Shown: positions 41,933 through 50,552 of the stretch, piece after piece
How the letters are laid out: each line of letters opens with the position of its first letter
How positions within the stretch are numbered: position 1 is the first letter of the stretch
Origin: Zavarzinia sp.
Lineage (GTDB): Bacteria > Pseudomonadota > Alphaproteobacteria > Zavarziniales > Zavarziniaceae
Direction of reading: 5' to 3'
NCBI GenBank assembly: GCA_025869435.1
Contig: JAOZVS010000123.1
Location: 1 to 51,060, forward strand
Length of the DNA: 51,060 nt
Made by a program: the position numbers and the translations under genes
The notes under the pieces: generated by a model
Told to the model about the DNA's origin: nothing
Seen by the model: only the letters and a program-made list of their open reading frames with translations
Database searches by the model: none

Positions 41933-42814
41933 ATGTCTCGTGTTGCTTCTGCATCGATCCTTGTTTCCGCGCTTTCGCTTTGCACGCTCAATGCCGCTCA
42001 GGCGACCGAAGGCGGCGGCGGGGCCTATGCCAATGGCGCGGAAAGTTTCATGACCGGCGCCCTGCCGCCGCCGGGCTTCTACGCCCTCAGCTACAACCAG
42101 TATTACACGGCGGGCGAGTTCAAGAACGACGCGCCGCCCTTCGCCGATTTCGATGTAACCGTCGCCGCCACCATCTTCCGCGCCGTCTATGTCACCGACG
42201 TCAGCATCCTGGGCGGCACCTGGGCCATGCACGCCTTCCTGCCCTTCGCCAAGGTCGATGTCGGCATGGGGTCGGCCAGTGGCAGCGCCTCGGGCCTTGG
42301 CGACATCATCATCGATCCCTTCATCGTCGGCTGGCATTTCGGCGACTTCCACCTGATCACCGGCCTCGACATCTATCTGCCGACCGGCGCCTACGACAAG
42401 AACGACCTCGCCAACATCGGCCGCAACTACACGACCTTCACCCCCGTCGTCGCCGCGACCTGGCTGAATGCCGAAGGTTACGAAGCCTCGATCAAGGTGA
42501 TGTACGACATCAACACCGAGAACACGGCGACCGATTACACCTCGGGCGACGAACTGCACGCCGACTTCATCCTGGCGAAGCACTGGGGCCCGCTCGCGGT
42601 CGGTCTCGGCGGCTATGCCTACAAGCAGGTGACGGGCGACAGCGGCGCCGGCGCCGTGCTCGGCGATTTCAAGGGCCAGGCGCTCGCCCTCGGTCCCCAG
42701 GTCTCCTATGGCGCGGGCAACCTGATGGTCGCCGCCAAATACCAGAGCGAGTTCGAGGTCGAGAACAAGTCCGAAGGCGACAAGTTCTGGCTGAACCTCA
42801 CCCTCGCGTTCTGA
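41933..42814 (+). CDS. Outer-membrane channel, phenol-degradation MetA family
   Basis: A 293-residue protein. The signal peptide ends near ATEGGGG (residue 25). Amphipathic beta strands follow, and the C-terminus ends in FWLNLTLAF with terminal Phe, as expected for outer-membrane barrels. YANGAESFMTGALPPPGFYAL is typical of the Phenol_MetA_deg family found in aromatic catabolic operons. It probably takes up the hydrophobic substrate. ATG 41933 opens the signal peptide; GGGGG lies eight bases before. It is the first gene of the operon. Confidence 0.88.
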   Translation: MSRVASASILVSALSLCTLNAAQATEGGGGAYANGAESFMTGALPPPGFYALSYNQYYTAGEFKNDAPPFADFDVTVAATIFRAVYVTDVSILGGTWAMHAFLPFAKVDVGMGSASGSASGLGDIIIDPFIVGWHFGDFHLITGLDIYLPTGAYDKNDLANIGRNYTTFTPVVAATWLNAEGYEASIKVMYDINTENTATDYTSGDELHADFILAKHWGPLAVGLGGYAYKQVTGDSGAGAVLGDFKGQALALGPQVSYGAGNLMVAAKYQSEFEVENKSEGDKFWLNLTLAF

Positions 42815-42844
42815 TCGGCCCCCAAGACTTCAAGGAGTTCCATC

Positions 42845-44143
42845 ATGTCGGCAGCGCCCGTCATCGAAGTTCATTCCTACTCCGGCGGCATCGTCGGGCC
42901 GAGCATCCCCATGCTCGGTCCGGTGGCCGACGGCGGCACCATCAGGACCGGCACGCCGCCGGGCTGCTGGGGGCCGATGATCACGCCCAAGTTCAAGGGC
43001 GGCCATGAGGTAACCCAGCCCGTCGCGGTCGAGGGCGCCGAGGTCGGCGACGCCGTCGCGATCAAGATCCGGAGCATGAAGGTGACCTCGCTCGCCACCT
43101 CCTCGGGCGTCATGGAATTCGTCGAGGGGCATTACAAGGGCGATCCCTTCGTCGCCAAGCTCTGTCCCGCCTGCGGCACCATGAGCCCGCCGTCCCACGT
43201 CGAGGGTATCGGCGACGACGCGATCCATTGCGATGTCTGCGGCACCAAGGTCCACGCCTTCCACATGTCGAACGGCTATGTGATCGTGCTCGACCGCGAG
43301 GCCGGCGTTTCGGTCACCGTGAACAAGGCGGTCGCGGAGAAACTGGCCGGCAGCGCCAGCGAATTCTCGGTCCTGCCCGATCTCGCCGAACAGCATTCGA
43401 TCCTGACGCTGGCCCGCGCCGACATCGTCGGCCTCGCCGCCCACATGCAGCCCTTCCTCGGCAATATCGGCACGACGCCGTCGGTCGACATTCCCGACTC
43501 CCACAATTGCGGCGACTTCGGCGCCTTCCTGATCGGCGCCCCGCACAATTACGCCCTGACCCAGGACCAGCTGGACGCGGCCAAGACCGATGGCCACATG
43601 GACACCAATTCGGTCCGCGAAGGCGCTATCCTGATCTGCCCGGTGAAAGTCCCCGGCGCTGGTATCTACATGGGCGACATGCACGCCCAGCAGGGCAACG
43701 GCGAGATCGCGGGCCATGCCACCGATGTCTCGGGCGAGACGGAAGTGGACGTCGAGGTCATCAAGGGCCTGGCCATCGACGGCCCGATCCTGCTCCAGCG
43801 CCCCGACGACCTGCCGCCCATGGCGCGGCCGATGACGGCGGCGCAGAAGGCCGCGGTCAAGGCGCTCGCCGCGCGCTACGGCCAGACCGAGATCGAGGAT
43901 AACGCCCCGATCACCTTCCTCGGCACCGCCGCCAACCTGAACGACGCGACGAAGAACGGGCTGGAGCGGGCCTCGAAGGTCACCGGCCTTCCCTACGACG
44001 AGATCCTGAACCGGGCCACCATCACCGGCTCGATCGAGATCAGCCGGCTGCCCGGCATGGTCCGGGTCACCTTCATGTGCCCCATGAACATCATCGAGAA
44101 GATGGGCATCGCCCATCTCGTCCGCGCCCAATACGGCCTCTGA
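42845..44143 (+). CDS. Acetamidase/formamidase-family hydrolase with a four-cysteine insertion
   Basis: A 432-residue FmdA/AmdA-family protein: TPPGCWGPMITP, IPDSHNCGDFGA, GAGIYMGDMHAQQGNGE and GHATDVSGETEVDVEV. Family members hydrolyse short amides such as formamide. C107-x2-C110 and C129-x2-C132 (CPAC, CDVC) form a possible zinc ribbon in the first third. In this operon it could cleave an N-formyl or lactam-type intermediate, releasing formate or ammonia; that is inference. It starts 31 bases after the channel gene. Confidence 0.85.
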   Translation: MSAAPVIEVHSYSGGIVGPSIPMLGPVADGGTIRTGTPPGCWGPMITPKFKGGHEVTQPVAVEGAEVGDAVAIKIRSMKVTSLATSSGVMEFVEGHYKGDPFVAKLCPACGTMSPPSHVEGIGDDAIHCDVCGTKVHAFHMSNGYVIVLDREAGVSVTVNKAVAEKLAGSASEFSVLPDLAEQHSILTLARADIVGLAAHMQPFLGNIGTTPSVDIPDSHNCGDFGAFLIGAPHNYALTQDQLDAAKTDGHMDTNSVREGAILICPVKVPGAGIYMGDMHAQQGNGEIAGHATDVSGETEVDVEVIKGLAIDGPILLQRPDDLPPMARPMTAAQKAAVKALAARYGQTEIEDNAPITFLGTAANLNDATKNGLERASKVTGLPYDEILNRATITGSIEISRLPGMVRVTFMCPMNIIEKMGIAHLVRAQYGL

Positions 44144-44154
44144 GGAGATTTGTG

Positions 44155-45354
44155 ATGTCACAGACTGAACAGCGCTGGGCCGCCGCCTATCCCGAGCTCG
44201 GCACCGGCCCCATTCCGGTCGAACCCTGCGTCTCCCCGGAATTCTTCGACCGGGAAATGGACAAGGTCTTCAGGAAGACCTGGCTGAAGGTCGCCCGCGT
44301 CGAGGAAATCCCGAACCCCGGCGATTACAAGGTGAAGAAACTCGCCTTCGCCCATACGTCCGTGATCCTGATCCGGGGCAAGGACGGGGTGATCCGCGGC
44401 TTCCACAACACCTGCTCGCACCGCGGCAACAAAGTCGTGGTCGAACATGGGGACGAAACCTTCGGCTCGAGCAAGGCCGCCGTCGTCACCTGTCGCTTCC
44501 ACGGCTGGGTTTATGACGCCAAGGGCGACCTCGTCGCCGTGCCCGAGGAAGGCAAGTTCCATTCCTGCTTCGAGCGCAAGGACAACGGCCTCACCCCGAT
44601 CCGCACCGATGTCTGGGAAGGCTTCGTCTTCGTCAACCTCGATCCCGCCGGCACCGACACGGTCGCGGAATTCCTGGGCGACATGGGCAAGCACATGGGG
44701 GGCTTCCCCTATGGCGACATGACCAAATGCTTCGCCTATAACACCGAGCTGAACTGCAACTGGAAAGTCGCCCATGACGCCTTCGCCGAGGCCTATCACG
44801 TCTCGACGATCCATGCCGGCTCCTTCCCGAATGTCTTCTCGTCGGGCTTGCAGAACGTCTATCTCGCCGGGCCGCACCGCACCACCGCGGTCTGCCTGAC
44901 GCTGGACGCCGAACCGAAGCCGGTCGCGAAGATCGCCAATTCCCTGTCGGGGGCCTCGCTCGTCGCGGCCAGGGCGGCGACCATGCTGCCGCCCACCGTC
45001 AATCCGGACAAACGGTCCGACTTCGCCTTCGAGCTGTGCGTGCTGTTCCCCAACCTGCTGCTGCACATCTCGGAAGGCATCTGGTTCACCCATCAGTTCT
45101 GGCCGGTCGCCCACAACCGCACCCGCTGGGAAGGCCGCTACTACCTGCCCCAGCCGAAGACCAATTCGGAACGCTGGGGCCAGGAATTCGCCCAGGTCCT
45201 GCAGCGCAACGCCTGGCTCGAGGACACCGCGACCATGGAAGACACCCAGACCGCCCTCGAATCCGGCGCGAAGCAGGTAATGCACCTGCAGGACGACGAA
45301 ATCCTGATCCGGCACGGCTACCACGCCCTCGAGAAATTCATGGCGGCGGAGTGA
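44155..45354 (+). CDS. Rieske oxygenase, catalytic alpha subunit
   Basis: A 399-residue ring-hydroxylating-type oxygenase. The Rieske cluster ligands are C87/H89 (TCSHRGN) and C113/H116 (CRFHGW). The mononuclear iron probably uses H215, H220 and D363 (MEDTQTALESG). The residue bridging the two centres aligns to E212 (FAEAYHV) instead of the common Asp, as in carnitine-type oxygenases. No classical beta subunit follows, so an alpha-only trimer is likely. Ferredoxin and reductase genes lie at the operon end. The start follows GAGGAG. Confidence 0.92.
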   Translation: MSQTEQRWAAAYPELGTGPIPVEPCVSPEFFDREMDKVFRKTWLKVARVEEIPNPGDYKVKKLAFAHTSVILIRGKDGVIRGFHNTCSHRGNKVVVEHGDETFGSSKAAVVTCRFHGWVYDAKGDLVAVPEEGKFHSCFERKDNGLTPIRTDVWEGFVFVNLDPAGTDTVAEFLGDMGKHMGGFPYGDMTKCFAYNTELNCNWKVAHDAFAEAYHVSTIHAGSFPNVFSSGLQNVYLAGPHRTTAVCLTLDAEPKPVAKIANSLSGASLVAARAATMLPPTVNPDKRSDFAFELCVLFPNLLLHISEGIWFTHQFWPVAHNRTRWEGRYYLPQPKTNSERWGQEFAQVLQRNAWLEDTATMEDTQTALESGAKQVMHLQDDEILIRHGYHALEKFMAAE

Positions 45355-45364
45355 GGAGAGCATC

Positions 45365-45703
45365 ATGACCAAGACCCTGCCCAAGGCCTTCGAGACCCTG
45401 ACGCCCTTCATCGGCTGGGCCCTGCCCACCCAGGACGAGCGCCAGCGGAAGCGCGTCCAGTCCTCCACCGGCGAGATCCGCGCCTTCTACGATGCCGCCC
45501 TGCCGCTGCTGCCGAAGATCCTCGCCTACGTCGATCAATACCCCCTCGGCCAGTTGCCCGAGGACGCGCGGCCGGCGTTCTGGCTGGCGCTGTCGCTCGC
45601 CGAAGTGGCGCCCCATGTCGAGCTTTACAAGGGTGACCCGCTTGTTCCCTTCAGCTTCGATGAAGCCCGCTTCATCGCCGAACACGGGCGGGAGGCCGCC
45701 TGA
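45365..45703 (+). CDS. Unknown 112-residue protein of the oxygenase operon
   Basis: A soluble, mostly helical small protein. It is basic near the N-terminus (PTQDERQRKRVQSSTGEIRAFYDAAL) and acidic after, ending in SFDEARFIAEHGREAA. It has no cysteines, signal peptide or membrane segment. I recognise no family. It starts ten bases after the Rieske gene with GAGGAGA upstream and ends two bases before the NTF2-like gene. The spacing implies stoichiometric production with the oxygenase. A structural or assembly partner is the simplest guess. Confidence 0.75.
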   Translation: MTKTLPKAFETLTPFIGWALPTQDERQRKRVQSSTGEIRAFYDAALPLLPKILAYVDQYPLGQLPEDARPAFWLALSLAEVAPHVELYKGDPLVPFSFDEARFIAEHGREAA

Positions 45704-45705
45704 CC

Positions 45706-46185
45706 ATGGCCCGGACGGCATCCCTCGAGACCCGGCTCGACCGGCTCGAAAGCGCCGAGGCGATCCGCGCCCTGGTCGGACGCTATGCCCTCGGCGCCGA
45801 CCGGCGGAATGATCCCGCGATCTTCCGCGACCTCTTCACCGAGGATGCCGTCTGGGAGGCCGAAGGCTTCGGCCGCCACGAAGGGCGCGAGGTGATCCTC
45901 GACGCGATCTCGACCATCGCGCGCGAGCAGATCGTCTGGACCCTTCACTTCATGACCTCGCCGATCATCGAGATCGATCCCGAGGGCGATACCGCCCGCT
46001 GCCGCTGGTGGCTGTGGGAGACTTCGAAAATTACACCGGAACCGGGCGCCGCCCCCGTGGCCCATTGGCTGGGCGGCACCTACGACAGCCGCCTGCGCCG
46101 GGCGGCGGGGGAATGGCGGTTCCACCACGTCATCCTCTCCCTCTCGCTGATCAGTCCGCACAAGGACGGCTTCACCACGGTCTGA
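45706..46185 (+). CDS. NTF2/SnoaL-like protein
   Basis: A 159-residue cone-fold protein: LESAEAIRALVGRYALGADRRND, FTEDAVWEAEGFGRHEGRE and FHHVILSLSLISPHKDGF. Related folds are hydrolases, isomerases (SnoaL), or beta subunits of ring-hydroxylating oxygenases. It is close to the length of an oxygenase beta subunit but resembles the SnoaL_4 type more. It may act on a reactive intermediate (epoxide or dihydrodiol) or support the Rieske enzyme. Confidence 0.8.
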   Translation: MARTASLETRLDRLESAEAIRALVGRYALGADRRNDPAIFRDLFTEDAVWEAEGFGRHEGREVILDAISTIAREQIVWTLHFMTSPIIEIDPEGDTARCRWWLWETSKITPEPGAAPVAHWLGGTYDSRLRRAAGEWRFHHVILSLSLISPHKDGFTTV

Positions 46186-46210
46186 CACCAGGATTTCAAG
46201 GAACTTTCCC

Positions 46211-47476
46211 ATGCGCAAGATTGCCATCATCGGCGGCGGCCAGGCCGGCCTGCTGCTCGGCTTCGGCCTGATCGACAAGGGTTACGACGTTACCCTCTAT
46301 TCCGACCGGACCTCGGAACAGCTGCTGCACAGCCGTCTGCCGTCCACCACCTTCATGTTCGAAAACTCGTTGAAGCTGGAGCGGGCGCTCGGCCTCAATT
46401 TCTGGGAAGAGCTGGCGCCCTATTCCGAAGGCATTCATGTCGATTTCCGCGCCCCCGACGGGACCATCGGCCTGACCGTGCAGGGCCGCCTGCGCGACAA
46501 TCACGGCCAGGCGGTCGACATGCGCGCCAAGTTCCACCGCTGGATGGATGAATTCACCCGCCGGGGCGGCCGGCTGGTGATCAAATCGGTCAGTCTCGCC
46601 GATCTCGACGATATCTCGGCCACCCATGACCTGACCATCGTCGCCGCCGGCAAGGGCGCCATCGCCGCCCTGTTCGAGCGCGACGACGAGAAATCGGTGC
46701 ACAGCGTGCCGCCGCGCAATCTCGCCGCCGTGCTCGTCACCGGCTCGAATCTGACCGGCCCTCGGCCGTGGCGTGACATTCCCTTCCGCCCGATGCGTTT
46801 CAACTTCATCGCCGGTGCCGGCGAATATTTCTCGCTGCCCTATTACACCCATGCCCGGGGCGAATGCCGCAGCTTCCTGTTCGAAGCCATCCCCGGCGGG
46901 CCGATGGATGTCTTCGGCGATGTGAAGGATGGCGACGACATGGTCGCGCGCGTCCGTCAGGCGGTGAAGACCCTGACCCCGGACGAGGCGGATCATGTTC
47001 CCGACGACATGGAAATCACCGATGCCAATGCCTGGCTGAAGGGCAGCTTCACGCCGGTGGTCCGCAAGGCGGTGGGCACGCTGCCGTCCGGTCGCATCGT
47101 CTTCGGCATTGGCGATGCCGTGGTGCTGAACGACCCGATCGCCGGGCAGGGTGCCAACAATGCAACGCGCATGGTCACCGCCTATCTCGACGCGATCCTC
47201 GCGCGGGGCGACGCCCCCTTCACCCGCGACTGGATGGAGGAGCTTTATGCCGGGTTCTGGGAGCGGTCGGGCCAGTACACCACCGACTTCACCAATGGCC
47301 TCCTGGTGCCGCCGCCGCCGTCGATCATGGAAATCCTCGGGGCCGCCTCGAAATTCCCGGCGATCGCCGATGATTTCGTCGGCAACTTCAACGATCCCAG
47401 CCGCTTCTGGCCGGCGATCACCAGCATCGAGGCGGCCAGGGCCTATATCGCGTCGCGGGTGGGCAATGTCGCCTGA
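46211..47476 (+). CDS. StyA-like group E flavin monooxygenase
   Basis: A 421-residue FAD enzyme. Rossmann motif IGGGQAGLLLGFGL begins at residue 7. The C-terminal FAD contact is GDAVVLNDPIAGQGANNA, and no NAD(P)H domain is present, so it needs reduced FAD from a partner. Styrene and indole monooxygenases have this layout and epoxidise a vinyl or indole C2-C3 bond. The flavin reductase gene overlaps its end by 11 bases. Substrate by homology: styrene-like or indole-like; not provable here. Confidence 0.87.
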   Translation: MRKIAIIGGGQAGLLLGFGLIDKGYDVTLYSDRTSEQLLHSRLPSTTFMFENSLKLERALGLNFWEELAPYSEGIHVDFRAPDGTIGLTVQGRLRDNHGQAVDMRAKFHRWMDEFTRRGGRLVIKSVSLADLDDISATHDLTIVAAGKGAIAALFERDDEKSVHSVPPRNLAAVLVTGSNLTGPRPWRDIPFRPMRFNFIAGAGEYFSLPYYTHARGECRSFLFEAIPGGPMDVFGDVKDGDDMVARVRQAVKTLTPDEADHVPDDMEITDANAWLKGSFTPVVRKAVGTLPSGRIVFGIGDAVVLNDPIAGQGANNATRMVTAYLDAILARGDAPFTRDWMEELYAGFWERSGQYTTDFTNGLLVPPPPSIMEILGAASKFPAIADDFVGNFNDPSRFWPAITSIEAARAYIASRVGNVA

Positions 47477-47981
47477 CCTCGCGGCCGCGGAAGCCGCCTT
47501 CGATCCTCGCGACTTCCGCCGGTCCCTCGGGCTTTACGCGACCGGCGTCGCGGTGGTCACCACCGTGGCGCCGGGAGGGACAAGGGTGGGCCTGACCATC
47601 AATTCCTTCGCCTCGGTCTCCCTCGATCCGCCCCTGATCCTGTGGAGCCTGGCGAAGACCTCGCCCCGCCTCGGACTTTTCGCCGGGGCCGATCATTTCG
47701 CCGTGAACATCCTGGCGAAGGATCAGGAAGAGATGTGCCAGCGCTTCGCCCGCCCGGGCGAGGATCGCTTCGCCGGGCTGGAGACGGCGCCGGGCGCGGG
47801 CGGCGCGCCCCTGCTGCCCGGCTGTCTCGCCCAGCTCGAATGCGCGCGGGATCAGGTGGTCGAGGGCGGCGATCATCTGATCCTGATCGGCCGGGTGCTG
47901 CGTCACCGCCGTGGCGGTGGCCTCGACGCCCTGGTGTTCTGCAACGGCGCCTTCACCGGCATTCCGACGGAGAGACATTGA
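47466..47981 (+). CDS. NAD(P)H:flavin reductase (StyB/HpaC-like)
   Basis: A 171-residue flavin reductase: YATGVAVVTTVAPGG, GLTINSFASVSLDPPLILWSLAK, FAVNILAKDQEEM and GGDHLILIGRVL. It supplies reduced flavin to the StyA-like enzyme. The ATG lies 11 bases inside the end of the monooxygenase gene, so the two are coupled. The domain is the full family length. Confidence 0.9.
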   Translation: MSPDLAAAEAAFDPRDFRRSLGLYATGVAVVTTVAPGGTRVGLTINSFASVSLDPPLILWSLAKTSPRLGLFAGADHFAVNILAKDQEEMCQRFARPGEDRFAGLETAPGAGGAPLLPGCLAQLECARDQVVEGGDHLILIGRVLRHRRGGGLDALVFCNGAFTGIPTERH

Positions 47982-47982
47982 G

Positions 47983-48771
47983 ATGACACAGGATCTGACC
48001 GGCAAGACCGCCATCGTCACAGGCGGCGCGACCCTGATCGGGGCGGCCGTGGTCGCCGCCCTGATCAAGGCCGGGGCGCGGGTGACGCTCGCCGATATCG
48101 ATGTCGCCGGCGGCGAGGCGGTCGCGGCCGGCCTTGGTCCCGCCTGCCGCTTCGCGCGGACGGATGTGACCGATGACGATGCGATCGCGGCCTGTGTCGC
48201 GGGCGCGGTCGGCGCCTTCGGGCGCCTCGACTATCTGGTCAATCTCGCGGCCTGCTATATCGACAAGGGGCCGGCGTCGCCCCGCGCGGACTGGCACGCG
48301 GCCTTCGATGTCAATGTCTTCGGCGGCGTCATGATGCTGCGGGCCTGCCGGCCCCATCTGGCGGCGGCCGGCGGCGGCGCCGTCGTCAATGTCACCAGCG
48401 TGTCCGGCCGTGTCGCGCAAGGGGGCCGCTGGCTCTATCCCGCGACCAAGGCGACGATCGAGCAGGTCACCCGCAACGAGGCCTTCGACCTCGCCGCCGA
48501 GGGCACGCGGGTGAACGCCGTCTCGCTGGGCTGGACCTGGTCGGCCCCCATCGCCGGGCTTTCGGGCGGCGACCGGGCCAGGGCAGACCGCATCGCCGGC
48601 GCCTTCCACCTGACCGGTCGGGTGGGCGATCCCGAGGAAGTGGCGGCGGCGATCGTCTTCCTGCTGTCCCCGGCCGCCTCGCTGATCACCGGCACCACGC
48701 TGGCGGTCGATGGCGGCTATCTGGCGCTCGGCCCCGAAGGGCGCGGCAATCCGATGGAGGCATTCGCATGA
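47983..48771 (+). CDS. SDR-family dehydrogenase of the catabolic operon
   Basis: A 262-residue SDR. The cofactor motif is VTGGATLIG, with an Asp in LADID favouring NAD+. Catalytic Ser is in VTSVSGR and YPATK. Near the end are LITGTTLAVDGGYLALGPEG. In this setting it may oxidise a cis-dihydrodiol or alcohol formed by one of the oxygenases. It starts one base after the flavin reductase stop and overlaps the ferredoxin gene by four bases. Confidence 0.87.
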   Translation: MTQDLTGKTAIVTGGATLIGAAVVAALIKAGARVTLADIDVAGGEAVAAGLGPACRFARTDVTDDDAIAACVAGAVGAFGRLDYLVNLAACYIDKGPASPRADWHAAFDVNVFGGVMMLRACRPHLAAAGGGAVVNVTSVSGRVAQGGRWLYPATKATIEQVTRNEAFDLAAEGTRVNAVSLGWTWSAPIAGLSGGDRARADRIAGAFHLTGRVGDPEEVAAAIVFLLSPAASLITGTTLAVDGGYLALGPEGRGNPMEAFA

Positions 48772-49100
48772 GCGACGGCGGTGTTCTGGCCGGCACTTTC
48801 CTGTGCCTTGAAGACGCGGTGCCCGAGGGCGGCGCCCTGAAGATCGAGATCGCGGGCCGCCCGCCGATCGCGGTCTTCCGGGTTCAGGGGCGTTTCTTCG
48901 TCACCGACGATACCTGCACCCATGGCGAGGCCTCGCTTTCGGAAGGCGAGATCGACGCGGACGAATGTGTCGTCGAATGTCCCTGGCATTCGGGCGCCTT
49001 CGAGCTTTCGAGCGGCAAGCCCTGCGGCGCCCCCTGTACCATCGCGCTGCGCGTTCACCGCTTCGAGCGGCGCGACGGCGGCCTCTATCTCCTCGGATGA
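48768..49100 (+). CDS. Rieske-type ferredoxin
   Basis: A 110-residue [2Fe-2S] ferredoxin of the BphF/NirD type. The cluster ligands are C50/H52 (TCTHGEA) and C71/H74 (CPWHSG). It carries electrons from the reductase to the Rieske oxygenase four genes upstream. Start and stop overlap both neighbours as ATGA. Confidence 0.92.
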   Translation: MSDGGVLAGTFLCLEDAVPEGGALKIEIAGRPPIAVFRVQGRFFVTDDTCTHGEASLSEGEIDADECVVECPWHSGAFELSSGKPCGAPCTIALRVHRFERRDGGLYLLG

Positions 49101-50089
49101 AGATCATGGCTCGTATCGAGATCGTCGACGGCGCGGCCTTCCCCTGCGAGGCGGGGGATACGCTGCTGCGCGCCGGACTGCGCGCCGGCCTCGGCCTGCC
49201 CTATGAATGCAACGCGGGCGGTTGCGGCACCTGCAAGGTCGAACTGGTCGAGGGCGCGGTGGACAATCTGTGGCCCGAGGCGCCCGGCCTGTCCGACCGG
49301 GACCGGCGCAAGGGCCGGGTGCTGGCCTGCCAGTCGCGGCCCTCCGGCGACTGTCGCCTGCGTCTGCGCCTCGATCCCGCCTGCGTGCCGCCGGTCCGGC
49401 CCGTGAGGCGCGGCGCCCGTCTCGTCGGCATCGCCGATATCACCCGCGATATCCGGGAATTCCGTTTCAGGGCGGAAGGTCCGGCGGATTTCCTGCCCGG
49501 CCAATATGCCCTGCTGTCGCTGCCGGACGGTCTGGAGCGGGCCTATTCCCTGTCGAATACCGCCAATGACGCGGGCGAATGGCATTTCCAGATCCGCCGT
49601 GTGCCTGGCGGGCGCATGACCGGCCGGCTGTTCGACGACCCCCCGGCGGCGGTGATGCTGGATGGCCCTTACGGCCTCGCCCATCTGCGCGAAGGCCCTC
49701 GGGACATCGTCTGCGTCGCCGGTGGCTCCGGCCTTGCCCCCATGGTCTCGATCGCGCGCGGCATCGCGGCCGATCCCGCGGACCAGCGCCGGGTGCATTT
49801 CTTTCACGGCGGCCGCGCGGCGCTCGATCTGCCGGGGGAGGCCTGGGCCCGCGACCTCACAGGCCTCGGCTCCCGTCTCGACTATCATCCCGCCGTCTCG
49901 GACGAAGCCGCCCCGGGCCTGCCCAAGGGCTATATCCACGACATCCTGGCCGGCTGGCTGGGCGAGAGATTCGATGCCTTCGACTTCTACTGCGCCGGCC
50001 CGCCGCCCATGGTGCAAGCGCTGGAAGCCCTTCTGATCGCCGAAAAGGGCCTGCACCCAGGCCGGGTTCGCTTCGATCGCTTCTTCTAG
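49097..50089 (+). CDS. Ferredoxin reductase with plant-type [2Fe-2S], FAD and NAD domains
   Basis: A 330-residue reductase. An N-terminal plant-type cluster has C38, C43, C46 and C78 (CNAGGCGTC). The FAD-binding domain has RAYSLSNT and the NAD domain GGSGLAPMVS with a terminal FDRFF. It passes electrons from NAD(P)H to the Rieske ferredoxin, completing a three-component oxygenase. ATG 49097 is coupled to the ferredoxin stop; ATG 49106 is an alternative. It is the last gene of the operon. Confidence 0.92.
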   Translation: MKIMARIEIVDGAAFPCEAGDTLLRAGLRAGLGLPYECNAGGCGTCKVELVEGAVDNLWPEAPGLSDRDRRKGRVLACQSRPSGDCRLRLRLDPACVPPVRPVRRGARLVGIADITRDIREFRFRAEGPADFLPGQYALLSLPDGLERAYSLSNTANDAGEWHFQIRRVPGGRMTGRLFDDPPAAVMLDGPYGLAHLREGPRDIVCVAGGSGLAPMVSIARGIAADPADQRRVHFFHGGRAALDLPGEAWARDLTGLGSRLDYHPAVSDEAAPGLPKGYIHDILAGWLGERFDAFDFYCAGPPPMVQALEALLIAEKGLHPGRVRFDRFF

Positions 50090-50497
50090 GCGGAAATTAT
50101 CTGGCGCTTGGGGGTATTCGGGACTGTCGCGGGATTTTCAGGCGCGCCCAGGCCTCCGGCGCGTTGACCGGGGTCGGAGCGGGTGCGGAGACGCTTCCCA
50201 CTCTTGATTTTCCTGCACGCGGAAGTCTGTGGGGAACAGTCGTTGCCGGCGGATCGCGGCGCGCCTGGGCGGCGGCGCAGGACGTCAAGCTCATCCGGTC
50301 CGATCATTGACGAGGCCGCGTGTTTGACAATGCGTCGATCTGATCAGAGCCCCAATGCCGGCCCGTGGAGATCAATTCAGGATCGCGTGACGCGGCGGGG
50401 GGACTGGGGGAAGCGGTGGGGATTCGATCCGCGTCGACGTGCCCCGACCCCATGGGTTTCGTTTCCAGGCCCAGGGTGCTTCCATGGCTTTGGAATT
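50090..50497. other. Intergenic stretch without a supported gene
   Basis: About 400 bases between the reductase and the att site. Short frames exist on both strands, but none has a ribosome site together with a plausible protein. No strong hairpin with a T tract is seen after the operon. The stretch looks like the original chromosomal flank downstream of the tRNA-Leu gene. Confidence 0.5.
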
Positions 50498-50552
50498 TGG
50501 TGCCCCAGGTCGGACTCGAACCAACACGCCGTTGCCGGCAACAGATTTTGAG
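50498..50552 (-). other. att site: 3' fragment of a tRNA-Leu(CAA) gene
   Basis: On the minus strand the sequence runs from the anticodon loop (CTCAAAATC) through a long variable arm (GCCG-GCAA-CGGC) and a T arm (GTTGG-TTCGAGT-CCGAC) to CTGGGGC-ACCA. The long variable arm and CAA anticodon indicate leucine. No D arm or 5' acceptor strand lies where they should be (to the right), so it is only a 3' half. This is the usual core repeat of an element integrated by a tyrosine integrase, and the integrase gene starts 178 bases away. Confidence 0.82.
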
